A DNA stretch of 64,000 nucleotides from contig OY829654.1 in assembly GCA_963691815.1 (NCBI GenBank), forward strand, positions 12,018,298 to 12,082,297. The letters run 5' to 3'. The translations under genes were made by a program, and so were the position numbers. Below, piece after piece: positions 1-12,480 of this stretch. Numbering within the stretch: position 1 is the stretch's first letter; every line of letters starts with the position of its first letter. This DNA is from Echiichthys vipera. Taxonomy: Eukaryota > Chordata > Actinopteri > Perciformes > Trachinidae. The notes beneath the pieces are model-generated. The model saw nothing but the letters and a program-made list of their open reading frames with translations. It was not told the DNA's origin and did no database searches.

Positions 1-1018
1 TGCTAAAATTGTATAGAGATGAAATGATCCAATCCAGTGCTATAGCAACTGTGTGTTCAACAGATTCCTAATGTAAGTAAAGTAATTCACACTTATAAGG
101 CCTTTTTTATCACACTTAGTTACAAATTAAACTATTATTTAAATAAAGCCATTAAACTGCCAACTAACACCGTGGTCCAACTTACTTCAAAGTTTGCAGA
201 CGAAAGCAGACAAAAAATATCTATATGACTAAATCTAACACCTCATCACAGAATAATGGAGTTAATGAATTTATATTATCTCTGTTAAATAAATAAAATG
301 TATAAGTTGACAGGCCGCTATAGTCTGCAATGAGGGGAATCACAACTGATTTCATCCTGAGTAATTCCTTTTCAAGATTGATTGATTATGTATGAGCCAG
401 GAGTCATTTTGCATGTATGTATATATGTATGTATGTGAGCATGCAGTGGATACTCTTAACATGTAAGCACATAGGCATACAGTATGTGCATTTAGATGAT
501 TATGTAGGACTTCAGAAACATATTGTAAATATTGCAGACAGACATGCCTTTATGCATGGAATCATCGATGGCTCTCCTAGTTTTGTGTGAATACACACAG
601 ACAAGGCCTTGTTTGATTGTGTTACAGTCATCATTATTGTATTGGCGTCTCTAGGCGATTGGATGTGCTGTGCCTGCCTCTAGATTGACTCTGATGGCTT
701 TGATTTGGCTCCAAGGCTAAAAGAGGACCTGGAAAGCACAACTGTCAAAAGTATTTCTGTCAAGGGCAGAAATTCTTCTCCAGTTCTACAACACCCCAAC
801 CTCTAACATCGCCACTGTGAATAGACAGAGTTCCTTTCACCTCATCTCTTTCCCTATCATCCCTCTTTTTGTTCTCTATCATTACTTGCCTCCCTTCTGT
901 CTGCCTTCAACTCCTGTCCCTCTTCCCCCTCAATCATCTCTTTCACTGCACACATCTTCTCTCGTCATCTTTTCCTCACGTCATGATACTATTTTCTCTT
1001 CCAAATTTCTGCTCTCAG
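1..1018 (+). other. cdh4: cdh4 intron, 3' part
   Basis: AT-rich intron sequence leading to the acceptor before the exon at 1019. A pyrimidine-rich stretch at about 830-1018 (many ctc/tct runs, ending ctctcag) is the branch/polypyrimidine region. No exon or RNA gene is visible in it. Confidence 0.75.
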
Positions 1019-4000
1019 GCTCTCCTGCAGCCAGTGGAACAGGCACGCTGCAGATCTATCTGATAGATATTAATGACAACCCTCCAGTGCTCATACCTAG
1101 GGAGTCTCAGATCTGTGAGCGGGTGAACAAGAACGTCCACGGTGTCAACATCACTGCCGCTGATGCTGACACAGACCCTAACGCTGGACCCTTCGTCTTC
1201 GAGCTGCCTAACTTTCCCACCAGCATCCGACGCAACTGGACGATTTCTCGGATCAGTGGTGAGGAGGTGTCAGCGCAGAACAACAGTAATAGAGAACATG
1301 TGAAAATGGATTAATGATCAGTGCATAAAATGGTTTTACAGTGCCACTGTTTAGATGTGGAGCAAAAAAAAGTGTAGAATTAGTCCAGCCATGTATTACC
1401 AATCTTTATCCATTAAATTAGAAAGTAACTCTGACCAAAATCTCATCAGATGCTTCATTATAAAGGTTCTTACATATTTCTTGCCCATGAGTTCTTTACA
1501 GTACATTACAGTATGTTAAAGTAATTAATTATGGAAGGGGTACTGGTCAATCATTCAATATTATTAACTCTGCTTACTAGGGCAATTTGAGGGGAAAAAC
1601 ATGAAGTCAGGGGTAATATTTGGAGAAAAAGTCGTAAATTTACGAGAAAAAAACTTGGGTTTTCTCTGAGATTAAGGTTTTAAATATACAAAAAAACTCA
1701 TATATTCTCCAAGGTGAAAATGCCATAAATCTGAGATTTTTTTTTTTCTCTGAGATTAAAGTCACAAATTAACAAGAAAAAACAATCTGCAAAAAAAATG
1801 TTTTTGCCAAGGAGCCACAGATTTTAGTTTTACAAAATACTTTTGTCAGAATCTCTGATTTCTAAGCAAATTGTAATTTAAAATCAACAAAATGTGTCTT
1901 TTTTTTTGCTAAAGTAAAAAGCATTTGAATTATAGCCTGGCCCTTTGTTGAAGCATTTTTTATGATTTTGGTCAGAAGTAACTAATTATTTTTGTATTGA
2001 TAAATGTGATGATTAGATGCGTCTTATAACTTTTCTCTTTCCCCTTCACGCTACACAGGTGACTACGCCCGTTTAGGGCTGCGGTACCAGATATATTTAG
2101 AGCCGGGAGTGTATGAGGTCCCTGTAATTGTGTCGGACTCGGGGAATCCTCCGTTATCCAACAGATCTGTCATCAAATTGAAAGTGTGTCCCTGCGATGA
2201 ACACGGAGACTGCACCACTCTCGGGGCCGTGGCAGCTGCTGGCCTTGGAACCGGAGCCATCATCTCCATCCTCATCTGCATCATCATTCTGCTGAGTGAG
2301 TATCAGCTGTTTACACACAGACACCTCACTTCTTTCAAACATGCCAAACACCCACATACAAAGCAAAAAGGTAAAGCTGCCTGTGATTTGCTTTGATTTG
2401 TATATCTGCCAAAAAAAAATTAAACATTCCCCAATGCAATACAACAACATGAACAACAGCTTGTATAGCAGAATAATGCTTCGACTGCTGGAATCTTCTC
2501 CAGAATCTCTTGACAAGGAGATTTCTGTCTTCTTTTCCTGTAAGGCTAAATATCTGTCATACCAGCGATTTATGCCGCTGGTTACTTTGTTGCTTTGGGA
2601 TTTAATGTTCATACATAAAGACTCAGACATATTCACAAGCCTCTGTAGGGTTTTCCCAGCACATTTTAAAACGGCAGATGTTATATATTATGGGAATTCA
2701 TGCTTTTCATTATTACTGCCACCACCGATACAAGTTTTGGAAGTATCCCACATTTATTCCTTTATTTTTTAAGCTTATTTGACCAAGCACATCCCACATC
2801 CCAATTTCTCTCATTAACAGAAAAAAGGAGAAAATAATATGAAATGATAAATAATACAATGCTAAGAAGAAAAGAAAGACAGGGGGAAAAGTAAGCCGAA
2901 AACAACATTCACTGTTGAAGAGAGGTCTCATGTCTGTGTGTGACGTTGGTGATCCTCTGAAGTTTTCACCTATCTTGCAAAATATCTCAACATCCTCGAG
3001 ATAAAGTTACATAAACTTGTGTGAAAACATTTGTCATTCCTAGACTACTAATCCTATGGACTTTTCCTCTGGCACCACCGGGAGGTTAATCTTTATGGTT
3101 TTTAAGTGAAATATCTCGACAACTGTTGGATGCCATCAGATTTGGCCATAAATAAAGATAAGTTAAATTGTATTAATTCCGCTGATCCTCTGAATTTTTA
3201 CTCTAGCTCATCAAAAATCCTCAAAATGTATGAAAGGTTTTTGATTACCTGATATTAGTGCCATTGCCATTAATCTCATCTTTTTTGTCTGTTTTATGCT
3301 AATTAGCATGTTTTCATGCTAATATGCTAAACTAAGATGGTAAACACTGTAAACATTAAACCTGCATAAGATCTGCAAGCTAGTATTGTCATTGTGAGCA
3401 GGTTACTAAAAAAGTTTTAGTTCAAAGCACCACTGTGCCTCAAAGACTCATAACTGTAGACTCTGATTAATGACTCAGGTAAAGTATTTCCTGTTTTTGT
3501 TTTTTTATTGCAGATCATAGCAGTGTGCTCTAAAAGGTTTATCATGTTCATGTGTGTGTGTGTTGGTGCAGGCATGGTGCTGCTGTTTGTGGTGTGGATC
3601 AAGCGCAGAGAGAAAGAGAGACACACCAAGCAGCTGCTTATTGACCCTGAAGACGATGTCAGAGACAACATCCTCAAATACGATGAAGAGGGAGGAGGAG
3701 AGGAGGACCAGGTGAGATCCTGAGAGACACCTCCTCTAACACACATGCTTTCTATGTTGACCTCCTGTGCCTACTTACATCTGTATGTCCGTGTGGGTAT
3801 ATAGGACTACGACCTGAGCCAGCTGCAGCAGCCTGACTCCTTGGAGCACATTATCAGCAAGCCGCCTGGTGTCCGCAGGGTGGATGAACGTCCCATCATC
3901 CCTGAGTCCCAGTACCCTATCAGACCTGTCGTACCCCATCCTGGAGACATCGGAGACTTCATCCACGAGGTGAATTTACAGTCATGCCGCGGACAGACGG

Positions 4001-4217
4001 CTCAACTGTCATTAGATTGTTTCTCCCATCGCAGAGCTGACCTCTCACTTCCACTTTCCATCGATCTGACATATAATGCGATTACTCATTTCTGGATGCT
4101 GTTCAATATGTAAACTACAGTAGGTAAAAGGAACAGCATAGAGTTTTGTTTTACTTCACAGCTGCTCTCATGGCTCCAGCTTTATTCACAGTCACACACA
4201 CAAACACACACACAAAC

Positions 4218-4258
<41 letters not shown>

Positions 4259-4405
4259 AGCTTTGGCACACTGATGCGAGAAAATGCTGATTGACAGACT
4301 TGTGACAACACGTTCACACTCGAGAGGTGTTGGCAGCTGTTCAGCTTTGATCCATCCAGCCTTGTCTCTGCCTCTCTCCCTCTCCCTCTCTCTCCCTCTC
4401 TCTCC

Positions 4406-4489
<84 letters not shown>

Positions 4490-6324
4490 TCCTCCGCTCA
4501 CACGTACTCACTCACCTGATCTCGCTCCAGCAGTCTGGTAAAACACAAACATAGCAAACACATGGTGTTCCTGCCATGCACTGTACCCCTGGGGGTTGAG
4601 GCTTTTTGAGTTTCTCTCCGTATTTCAGTGAAGTGGATGAAGTCCATTCTCTTCACCTGCCTAACCTTCAAGTCAATGGTCCTCATTTTTCATTCCATGA
4701 AACAAGTGTGGGTTTGCAGGCTGGAAAGAAACCATATAGATCTCTTCACATCTTATTCATGAAACAGTTAGAAAATATTGATGAATAGGTTTTGATCACA
4801 CATTGATATGTTCTGAAATCAAATTCAGAACTGGCCCAGCCAAGCACATTATATTTGTATTTGTATGCATTAAACACCCTTATTTATGTGAACCCTACAT
4901 ATCATTAATTTTGGAAGTGTGTGAGATTGTTTCTGATGCTGTTTGTTTGTGCTTGTGTGTATCTGGCTGTCCGTCTTATCTCTGTTCTTCTTCTTCTGCT
5001 TTACTCAGGCCACTCGTGCAAAAGAGATCCCACTCGCAATAAGAATACCGGATTTAATAAAGGTCGTAATAATTTAGGCCTACTGAGCTTTACCATAGGA
5101 ACTTGCCCCTATGAAGCCTGTAGTGTTTGAACTATTTATGTGAAATACACTGAAAGTAGCTTGTTCAATTATAGTAAGAAAATTATATGCTGTTATTGGT
5201 TTCGATTCAATTTGTAAGTACTGAGACAACAAAAGACAGAACAGTTGTACAGCACAGCAACATTATGTACTGCCAGTAGTTTTCCATGTATAATGCCATG
5301 TGTCCTTTATTTAACTGCATGCAGTAATGTTTTCCAAGCAGCTATGAGACTGTGAAAAAAAAAGATTATTAAGTGTCAGTGGCAGAAAGTACAATTCAAA
5401 TACAATTTCTACTCATATTGTACTTTTTAGTCCACTTCATTTAGTTATAGTTTCTACAAGTAGAATATTGCGTTTTTACATACAGATATCAGCTTTTAAA
5501 ATATTATGCATTGTTATAGATTAAACTTCCCAGTATACAAAGTAAAAATAAAATGAGCTCCACCTTGTCCAGCTGCAGCAAAATGTTTCTATTAATTCAA
5601 TTACAGAATATATACAATAACACTATGCGAGTCATGCATTACAATGATTACCAATTTACACATAAAGGTCAGTTTAACAGTCATGGAAAGGGCTTTTCCG
5701 CCTGTGAAAGCAGGTATGCCTTCTGTGGTCCTGATGATGTCACAGTGATGTCATCCGGGTGTCGTTCTGCCTGATTTTGTGGACTATAGATTTATAACAA
5801 AAGGCACTGGTTACGAACTGAGGAGAAAGGTGTAGGCATTAAGCAGGATAGGGACGGTGTAGGAAAAGATGCTTTTGGTTGCATCATGGGTAATGTAGGA
5901 TTCAGCATTTTTGGAGCATGACCCATACTGGAGACTTTTGACAGGATATAATTTTGCCCAATTTATAAAGTAGAATAAAACGGACCTTTATGAGTGCATT
6001 ACTAAGTTGTTGGAGTCCACTTCCAACAGCATGTTGGTGTTCCTTTTTTAAAATCATATTATCCACTGCATGCATCGAGTACTGACCACTACCTTTCCTC
6101 TTCTTTGTCCTGTTTAGGGTCTGCGAGCAGCAGACAATGACCCCACAGCTCCTCCGTATGACTCCCTGTTGGTGTTTGACTATGAGGGAAGTGGCTCTAC
6201 CGCCGGCTCCGTCAGCACCCTCAACTCATCCAGCACAGGGGACCAGGACTATGACTACCTCAACGACTGGGGTCCCCGCTTCAAGAAACTGGCTGACATG
6301 TACGGAGGAGGAGATGATGATTAA
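1019..6324 (+). CDS. cdh4: Cadherin-4 (R-cadherin), last five coding exons
   Basis: Classical cadherin, a calcium-dependent homophilic adhesion protein of the plasma membrane that binds catenins. The coding exons are 1019-1258, 2059-2295, 3572-3711, 3805-3969 and 6118-6324. All have AG/GT borders and matching phases, and together encode 328 residues plus a stop. The first two exons carry the end of the extracellular region: LIDINDN calcium motif, DPNAGP, the EC5 cysteines (KVCPCDEHGDC) and the start of the membrane helix (GLGTGAIISILICIIILL). Exon 3 completes the helix and opens the juxtamembrane tail (KRREKERHTKQLLIDPEDD). Exons 4-5 hold the catenin-binding tail, ending YGGGDDD. The wording TGTLQIYLIDINDN, CTTLGAVAAAG, KRREKERHTKQ and GLRAADNDP fits CDH4 better than CDH2, and the neighbouring genes match human 20q13.33. 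The upstream exons lie outside the window. The identity is strong; the remaining alternative is the paralogue cdh2. Confidence 0.93.
1610..1800. repeat. Degenerate 'gagattaaagtcgtaaatttacgag' repeat
   Basis: In the cdh4 intron. Several diverged copies of a phrase like gagattaaagtcacaaatt / gtcgtaaatttacgagaaaa lie head to tail. The unit is a familiar low-complexity dispersed repeat of fish genomes, recognised from memory only. It is not coding. Confidence 0.5.
2945..3465 (+). repeat. Dispersed teleost repeat, copy 1
   Basis: In the cdh4 intron between the membrane-helix exons. It shares ordered blocks with a second copy at about 24040-24500: a 'ggtgat ccc/cct ctg' block, 'gctaattagca', 'gatggt(g/a)aaca...taaacatt...acctgc' and 'agctcaaagcaccactgtg'. 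Both copies run in the + direction. Neither contains an ORF or recognisable transposase. The family is a common fish repeat that I cannot name with certainty. Confidence 0.65.
4193..4496. repeat. CA and CT microsatellites
   Basis: A (CA)n tract at 4193-4255 is followed after about 110 bases by a (CT)n-rich tract at about 4368-4496, both in the last cdh4 intron. Long open frames here (Arg-Glu or Ser-Leu repeats) are artefacts of the dinucleotide repeats. Confidence 0.95.
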
Positions 6325-9300
6325 ATCTGCCCAGTCACACATATACACACACACACACACCCTCGTCCCGTCAGCTGGCCTGCCATGCTCTGCCCCTCAA
6401 ACACATGAGGCTATTATACCCTTATTGAACTCAAATTAACAATGACATGTTCACACTGAACACCTGACTGACCAACCAACCAATCAGATTACCCACCACA
6501 GAGGACCGGTGTCGTGAGTCAGTTTTGGGGTGCTCTTATCAACCGTCTCCTGCTCTAAGCCTGTCTAAGACTGAAACGGAAGCTCTGAATTGCAGGCTTC
6601 TCATAGTTTGTATAGTAAACGCTTGTACTTTTATTTTTTTTAGGTTTTATGCTACAGTACATGTAGGTTTTAGTTTTTAGTAGTTAGATTTATTTTTTTC
6701 CTTTAGTGTGTGTAGCTTCTTTTTGGGCCCCACTCCCCTTTGATTCGAGCCATTCCCTATTCCTGAGGGTTTTCACTTTTCCCTCGCTGTCAGCCCCCGC
6801 CTGCCTCTCTGCAGAAGCTTTAGGTTGAGCTGCTTGCTTTGTCTGAGGGGAACAAAAGGGGAAAAAAAGAACACAGATATGAAAGTCCTTCCTGCACGGA
6901 GGGTCCTAGTTTATTCTTTCTTGAACTTGAATTACTTAGAACAGAAGCACTGTTGTTTAAAAAGTGCCTTCAGTGGTGCACATTTTAGCAGACTCCCGCT
7001 AACTCAGGATTGGTTGCCATTTTCTGGGCTTACATGCCCCCATATGACCCCTGACCCTTTAACTCAGACCTTCCCTTGTCATTTCTGTCCTCCTGCCTGG
7101 CTGTGGTAGCTGCAGGAGATGTCAGTGCCGGTTTCAGAGGAGCATTGACTGGCTTACGAGGGCGCTTTATGTAGACGTGCTGTACACAGGCCTACAGTGT
7201 GTCTGTAACTATTCAAGTCAGGCATATCTATGCTCCTAGATCACAGCCAATTTGAATGTGATTACTGTAATCACAAACATACATTATGGGACTGTCTTAG
7301 AGAAGAAATGCATCGCGTGTCTTTGTTTATTGTGGCTTCAATAGCAGCTGTGTTTGTTTTGAGCGCTCAGTATTTGCACAAAACTTAAAAAGGCTTGTTC
7401 CTAAATTTTGAAGATTGACAAGTCATGTGTGTTACCTCTCTGTTATTGTATATGAAGTGCGTATGAGGGTTATTTAAGGAGACTTTGCCTTTACGATCAT
7501 TTAAGGTTTGCATGTTTATCCCTTCACCCAAAGGTTATTAACATGGCACCAATTATTGTGTGGTAAATGTGTCAAAGAAAACTATATAAACTGTACAAAC
7601 ATGAGGGGAAAGAAAATACTAGATGATTTCAAATAGCTCTGATAGCATTGCATACAGTGGTATTCTCTTTCACATATTCTTTTTCTTTTGTTGATTCACT
7701 GTTGTTTCTCAGCAAACTTTTAATATACAAACTTTGGTGCCGGTCCCTGTCACAGAAACTGGGGGAATTGAGCTTCAGCCAGGGATTTAGCGCCTTCACA
7801 ATCTGTCTCTCTTCAGGCAGCATTTCATTCATCTGAAATTTTCTCCTGAAATTGTTGGCTGCAAGTTCAAGAGGTTTTGAAAAGAAGTTAGAGGAACAGG
7901 AAGTCTGTTATGAAGCTCTGCATTTTATCAAAGCAGACTTGCAAAACTAAAGCTTCAGTAATAGCGCTTTAAAAGACAGACATTTTGAAAAACAGTTTTG
8001 TTGCGACTTCATGAAAAAGCAGCACTACCCATGGGCTTTTGTGATCACATTTCAGAACCCCACAACTGCATATATAGAACTGAAAAAAGAGCTTTAGTCT
8101 TTGTATTAAATTATTTAAATATGCAAAACATTTCAAAGAGGGACCAGGGAGATGCTGTTGAATGATTGAACGTCTTAATCATTCCTTATCTTGAGCCCAA
8201 TGAAACACTCCTTGGTTGTAGCCAGTTTCAGCTTGATGCCGATTGACTAGATTTTCTATTAATTATGAAAATGATGAATGCTTGGAGGAAATCTCAGAAA
8301 TGACAATGTTCTTCAGATGATGTGATGAGAGGGATCCTTCACCTCTCATTTTCCTCCAGCTGCTTTTCAACTGTTCCTCACCTGCTTGTGGTTCATGTGA
8401 ATAGCTGTAGATGAAAAACAATCTTTAGTTTTCACAAATGGTAATACAAATTGTAATTATACTTTCAGAGTGGATGAAAAATAATTAACTTGTGACGTCA
8501 TATAAATGGAAAATATGTCATGTTAATGCAAAGATTCATCATGCCATAACAATGAAATAAGGATGTGTTTGATTAGACTATTAAAGAAGGGAGAGAAGGT
8601 CATAGTATAATCAGTAGGGCGAACAGGGTAGGAATGTCTTGATTTAGATGAATACATAAATGGATGCAAATTGCACCTTGCAGTGTAGAAACTGACAGCT
8701 GCAATTTTCAGGATAGCTGTCAGCTTAGAACGAAAACAGAGTAGACATGAAAAACTGAGTTGTTTTCACAGCTTGCTGCTGGATAAGCTCTTAACTATAC
8801 GATTGCTCTTCAGCCTACAGAATATCTTCACAAAATAAACACAGCTGTTACTTTCTGCTATTTGTGATTATTTCTGACATATACATGTTGTATATACAGC
8901 ACATTTTTATACAGTGGGTACAATGATTTCTCTGTTTCTGTGGTCTTTGCATTTTCTCTCACTCCAGTTTTGTTTTTAATGAATACGTGGTTGGCAAGGT
9001 ATAATTCACCACTAAAAGCCATGTGCATTTAAGAGGATCTGTATGATTCTGTATGAGCTCACAGCCATACTCTTGTCGCTGTTAAGTTAAGCTTCATAGT
9101 GGTGAAAAAGTTTAACTTCAAACCATCTTGTACAGTCTATACTAGCACACACTCACTCCTCTAGGCCTTACTGTATATATGTGAGTGTTCGATATAATAT
9201 GAGCCCTTTCAGTATTGTTCCAGTTCAGCTGCAGAGCTCCATTATTACTTAAGGCCATCCATTGTTCACAGAATGGAGACATGCTTAAGAAATTGCTGAA

Positions 9301-10405
9301 AATGCTCTCTAATCAGATATTCAGCCCAGGTTCAGGGCCAAAGAAAGCAGGAGGCCCACACACACTTTATACAAGGGTAACTGACCTTTATGACTGTGTC
9401 ATACATAGACATATACATGTGACACAATGCCATTATGATGCTGAATGTTATCAATGACTTGCAATGACATGTGGCAGCAAATTATCATTGGAGTCGGTCA
9501 CCCTTGACCCCCCATTTAAATGCAATTAGTGAGGGGAAATGAAGGAAGGGTGATCATTATTTGTTACATACTTGGTCTACTTTCTTATTGACGTTCTCTT
9601 GCTAAAATGAGTGGAGAATTAGTAAATGACAGAATAAAGGAAGAACTATTGCACTGCTGTAGTACACCACTGTCTCCTGGCTGTGTTAACAACAGCTCTT
9701 TTGCCTCTCTGAGTGGTCTTAGTTAAAGGACACTTGGTCTCACTCGAGACACTGCCTGACCATGGACACACACATGACGGGGGGGCTGCAGTAGAAGCCA
9801 GGCTTATGCTCTGCTAGGGCCAGAATAACAAAGACAGACAGGCAGCAGTGTTTCATAAGAATTCTACCAATACTGCTCAAGTCCAAGTGTACATAATGAA
9901 GTATTTGCTTAAAGCTGAACAGACCAAGTTAGGTAAACTATACCTGTACAATTGGAGCTTTTTGCATGTATCTTTTTATAATGGAGTTCTATTACAGTAA
10001 CCATGCAACATTTTAAAATGTATCGCAGCCCGCATGACAGAGGTTGCATTCCAGAAAACATTCTGGTGTATCATACTCGCATAGTTTCAAATGGAGGAGA
10101 AAAAAAAGCTGAAAAAATGATTGCACAGATATTGAGTCGAAAGACTTTTTTTGTAAATTGTCAACAGCACAAATATTTTGTATTGTTGTTTGTACCATTT
10201 TGTAAGAAAATGAAGGAAAAAAAACAAAAAAAGGGAAAGAGTCTGTTGTTTCAAGCGTGTGTTTATAGTGCCACTGCAATCTTGGTTTCCAAATACCGTA
10301 AAGTAAATGCGCAGCCTTGCAGATCAACCTTGTAATATAGAACGCTGAGCTGGAGACTCCCTGTCAGCACTATGTGTTATAAATAAAATTTCCCCTCCTT
10401 ATAAG
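6325..10405 (+). other. cdh4: cdh4 3' untranslated region (inferred)
   Basis: AT-rich non-coding sequence following the cdh4 stop. The best polyadenylation signal is AATAAA at 10382-10387; an earlier AATAAA lies near 8836. The stretch just before 10382 (long T and A runs, 'tgtaaattgtcaacagcacaaa') resembles what I remember of classical cadherin mRNA tails. A UTR of about 4 kb is inferred, not seen from transcripts. The 110-codon open frame at 10003-10335 is low complexity and judged non-coding. Confidence 0.6.
10382..10387 (+). promoter_or_regulatory. cdh4: Polyadenylation signal, cdh4
   Basis: Canonical AATAAA in 'tataaataaaatttcccc', followed by a T-rich stretch, at the end of the inferred cdh4 3' UTR. 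Confidence 0.55.
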
Positions 10406-11436
10406 AACTCTGCTTTATGTCTTTTCTTTGCCACCTGCTGATTTATGCGAGCGATGCATTTCCTCACACACTTGTGTTATTTTTAAAGTTTTTTTGACAA
10501 GAGATTGTTTAAACAAAAGCAAAGGCCCCTGTTACTCGGGTAACTTTGCACTATGTTAAATTTCAATTATGGTACATGCATAGGTCCTTTTGGTGAGAAC
10601 ATAAAATAATACTTAAAAGTAATCATCAAACACATGTCCTGAAACATGTTCATTCCACCCTAACCCTACAGTACATAGAATATAATTTAATGGAAGGCAC
10701 TGTAAATTATCAAGAGTAACACTTGCCCTTATACAGTGAACATACCTATAAACTAGATGTGAACTGGATTATACTGAGAAAACACATCAGCTAAGAACCA
10801 GACTGTCTCTCTCAGTGCCTTCCACTGCCATTTCTTTAAGGTTTTATTTTCACAGTAAACAGAATGACAGTATAAAATTTACAAAAGCCTATACAATGCC
10901 TACAAATGACCTGCAACTCGAAGTATTTGCACTTTATTTAAATATAACAATGCCTACATGTATATCCCTGTCGAATAAATAATGACAAGCATCGTAAGTA
11001 TGTATATGCATTTAAACGGTGGCACATGCTGTCTGTCTTCAAGACAAATGTCTTTATTGACATTGCATGTCATTGTGACAGAGCCTCACATATAAATGGT
11101 CTTGCTTGTTCTGCATGAGAAGACACAATAATGAAGATAAGGAAACATTTCCACAGTGTTAGATTAATTTTAAATTGTGATTTGCTTCTGTTTGCACTGG
11201 TTTAACATGGGTATGATTGAGTTATATATTCCAAATTAGTTTTAGTGCCAGCCATGAACAAACATAAGCTAAAGTGATCAACACAATTAGGAGTGTTCAT
11301 TTGTCAACTGTGCCTATCAGGCAAGGTGAATGATGAAGTCTTCTCCAGCTAAGGCAGATGAAACGCAGAGAAAGAACAGCTCAGTATGATCATACAAGGA
11401 TGCACATATCCCCTTGTTCTTGCTTTTCTTTCTTGA

Positions 11437-11855
11437 CAGACTATACTATGACATATTTTGCACAAACTGCTCTGACATTTCTTCGACATGCTATACTATG
11501 AGTTTTTCTGACTATTTTTCGTCATACTATCCAATTACCTTTTTTATGACTTAAACATACTATACTAGAACAATTTTTGGGACATACTACACAATTACTT
11601 TTTTGGACATGACTTATTTTAGTTTTTTTTTACTATACTAGGACTTTTTTGTGACTATTTTCGACAAAAGCATAGTGTACAATTACTTTTTATGTTTCCT
11701 CATAGTATACTATGATTTATTTCCCCCCAACATATACTATGAAATATTTTGTAGGTATTATACTATGACTTTTAATAACTGTTTTTGGACATACAATACT
11801 GTGACTTTTTAAAGACCTTTTTCAACATACTATACTATGACTTATACTACTGCTC
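11437..11855. repeat. Degenerate 'gacatactatactatgactttt' tandem tract
   Basis: More than ten diverged copies of a phrase close to 'gacatactatactatgac' alternate with T-rich spacers of about 15-30 bases, giving an irregular minisatellite. Clear units occur near 11440, 11487, 11558, 11740, 11788 and 11825. No ORF is present. Confidence 0.7.
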
Positions 11856-11914
11856 AAGTGATTTTTCTGCTGTACATACTGTAAGACATTTTACCATTTC
11901 TTACTACTAGTACT

Positions 11915-11951
11915 AAAAAAATCATAGAATAGTAGATTCTATGATTTTTTT
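11915..11951. repeat. Perfect hairpin, 16-bp stem
   Basis: The left arm aaaaaaatcatagaat (11915-11930) and right arm attctatgattttttt (11936-11951) are exact reverse complements around the 5-base loop agtag. It sits just after the 'catactatactatgac' tract and may be part of the same element. Its A/T-rich stem makes a structural RNA unlikely. Confidence 0.75.
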
Positions 11952-12202
11952 TTTTCATCCTGTTACAAATATCAATGTAAGACCATAACCAACTATAGAT
12001 TTAGAATTTGGGCATTTTTCTGTTTCGTGCACAATAAAAAAACTTAATTGAACTTTGAAATGTTGTGTTTTTAATAGGTTTTATAGGATTTCCATTGCAT
12101 TGAAAAAGTAGACACTGCAACAGATAATGCATGTAATCACCTATCTCTCTATTAGTTAGTTAGTTAGTAGTACGCACTCTAACTATCTCCAATGTCCGCA
12201 TA

Positions 12203-12480
12203 CCATCCATCCATTCATCATCTTCAACCGCTTGTCCCTGAAGAGGTTGCGGGGGGTTTGAGCCGTTCCCAGCTGACATTGGGTGTGAGGCACGGCACAT
12301 CCTGGACAGGACACCAGTCGCAATCACAGGTCACGTAGACACAGACAGAGACAGAGACGAAAAAAAACATTCACGCTCACATTCACACCTACGGGCAATT
12401 TAGAGTCATCAATTAACCTAGGAAGCCGGAGAACCCAGAGAGAACCCACACAGACAGGGGAGAACATGCAAACTCCACTG
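12203..12480. repeat. Dispersed fish interspersed repeat
   Basis: The phrases 'ccatccatccattcatcatcttc', 'gtttgagccgttcccagctgacattgggtg', 'cacctacgggcaatttagagtcatcaatta' and 'gagaacatgcaaactccac' are the hallmark text of a very abundant teleost repeat (non-LTR retroelement-associated, from memory). This copy lacks the usual middle 'ctgcatgtctttggactgtgggagg' block, so it is internally deleted. Confidence 0.75.

Noticed and set aside
1019..6324. Assignment to cdh2 (N-cadherin)
   Set aside because: Residue choices at many variable positions and the neighbouring taf4-lsm14b-ss18l1-mtg2 genes fit cdh4; the CDH2 region in human has different neighbours.
10003..10335. 110-codon open frame near the end of the cdh4 3' UTR
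   Set aside because: Lys/Ile/Phe-rich with homopolymer runs, opposed by an equally long frame on the other strand. It sits in the inferred UTR just before the polyadenylation signal.
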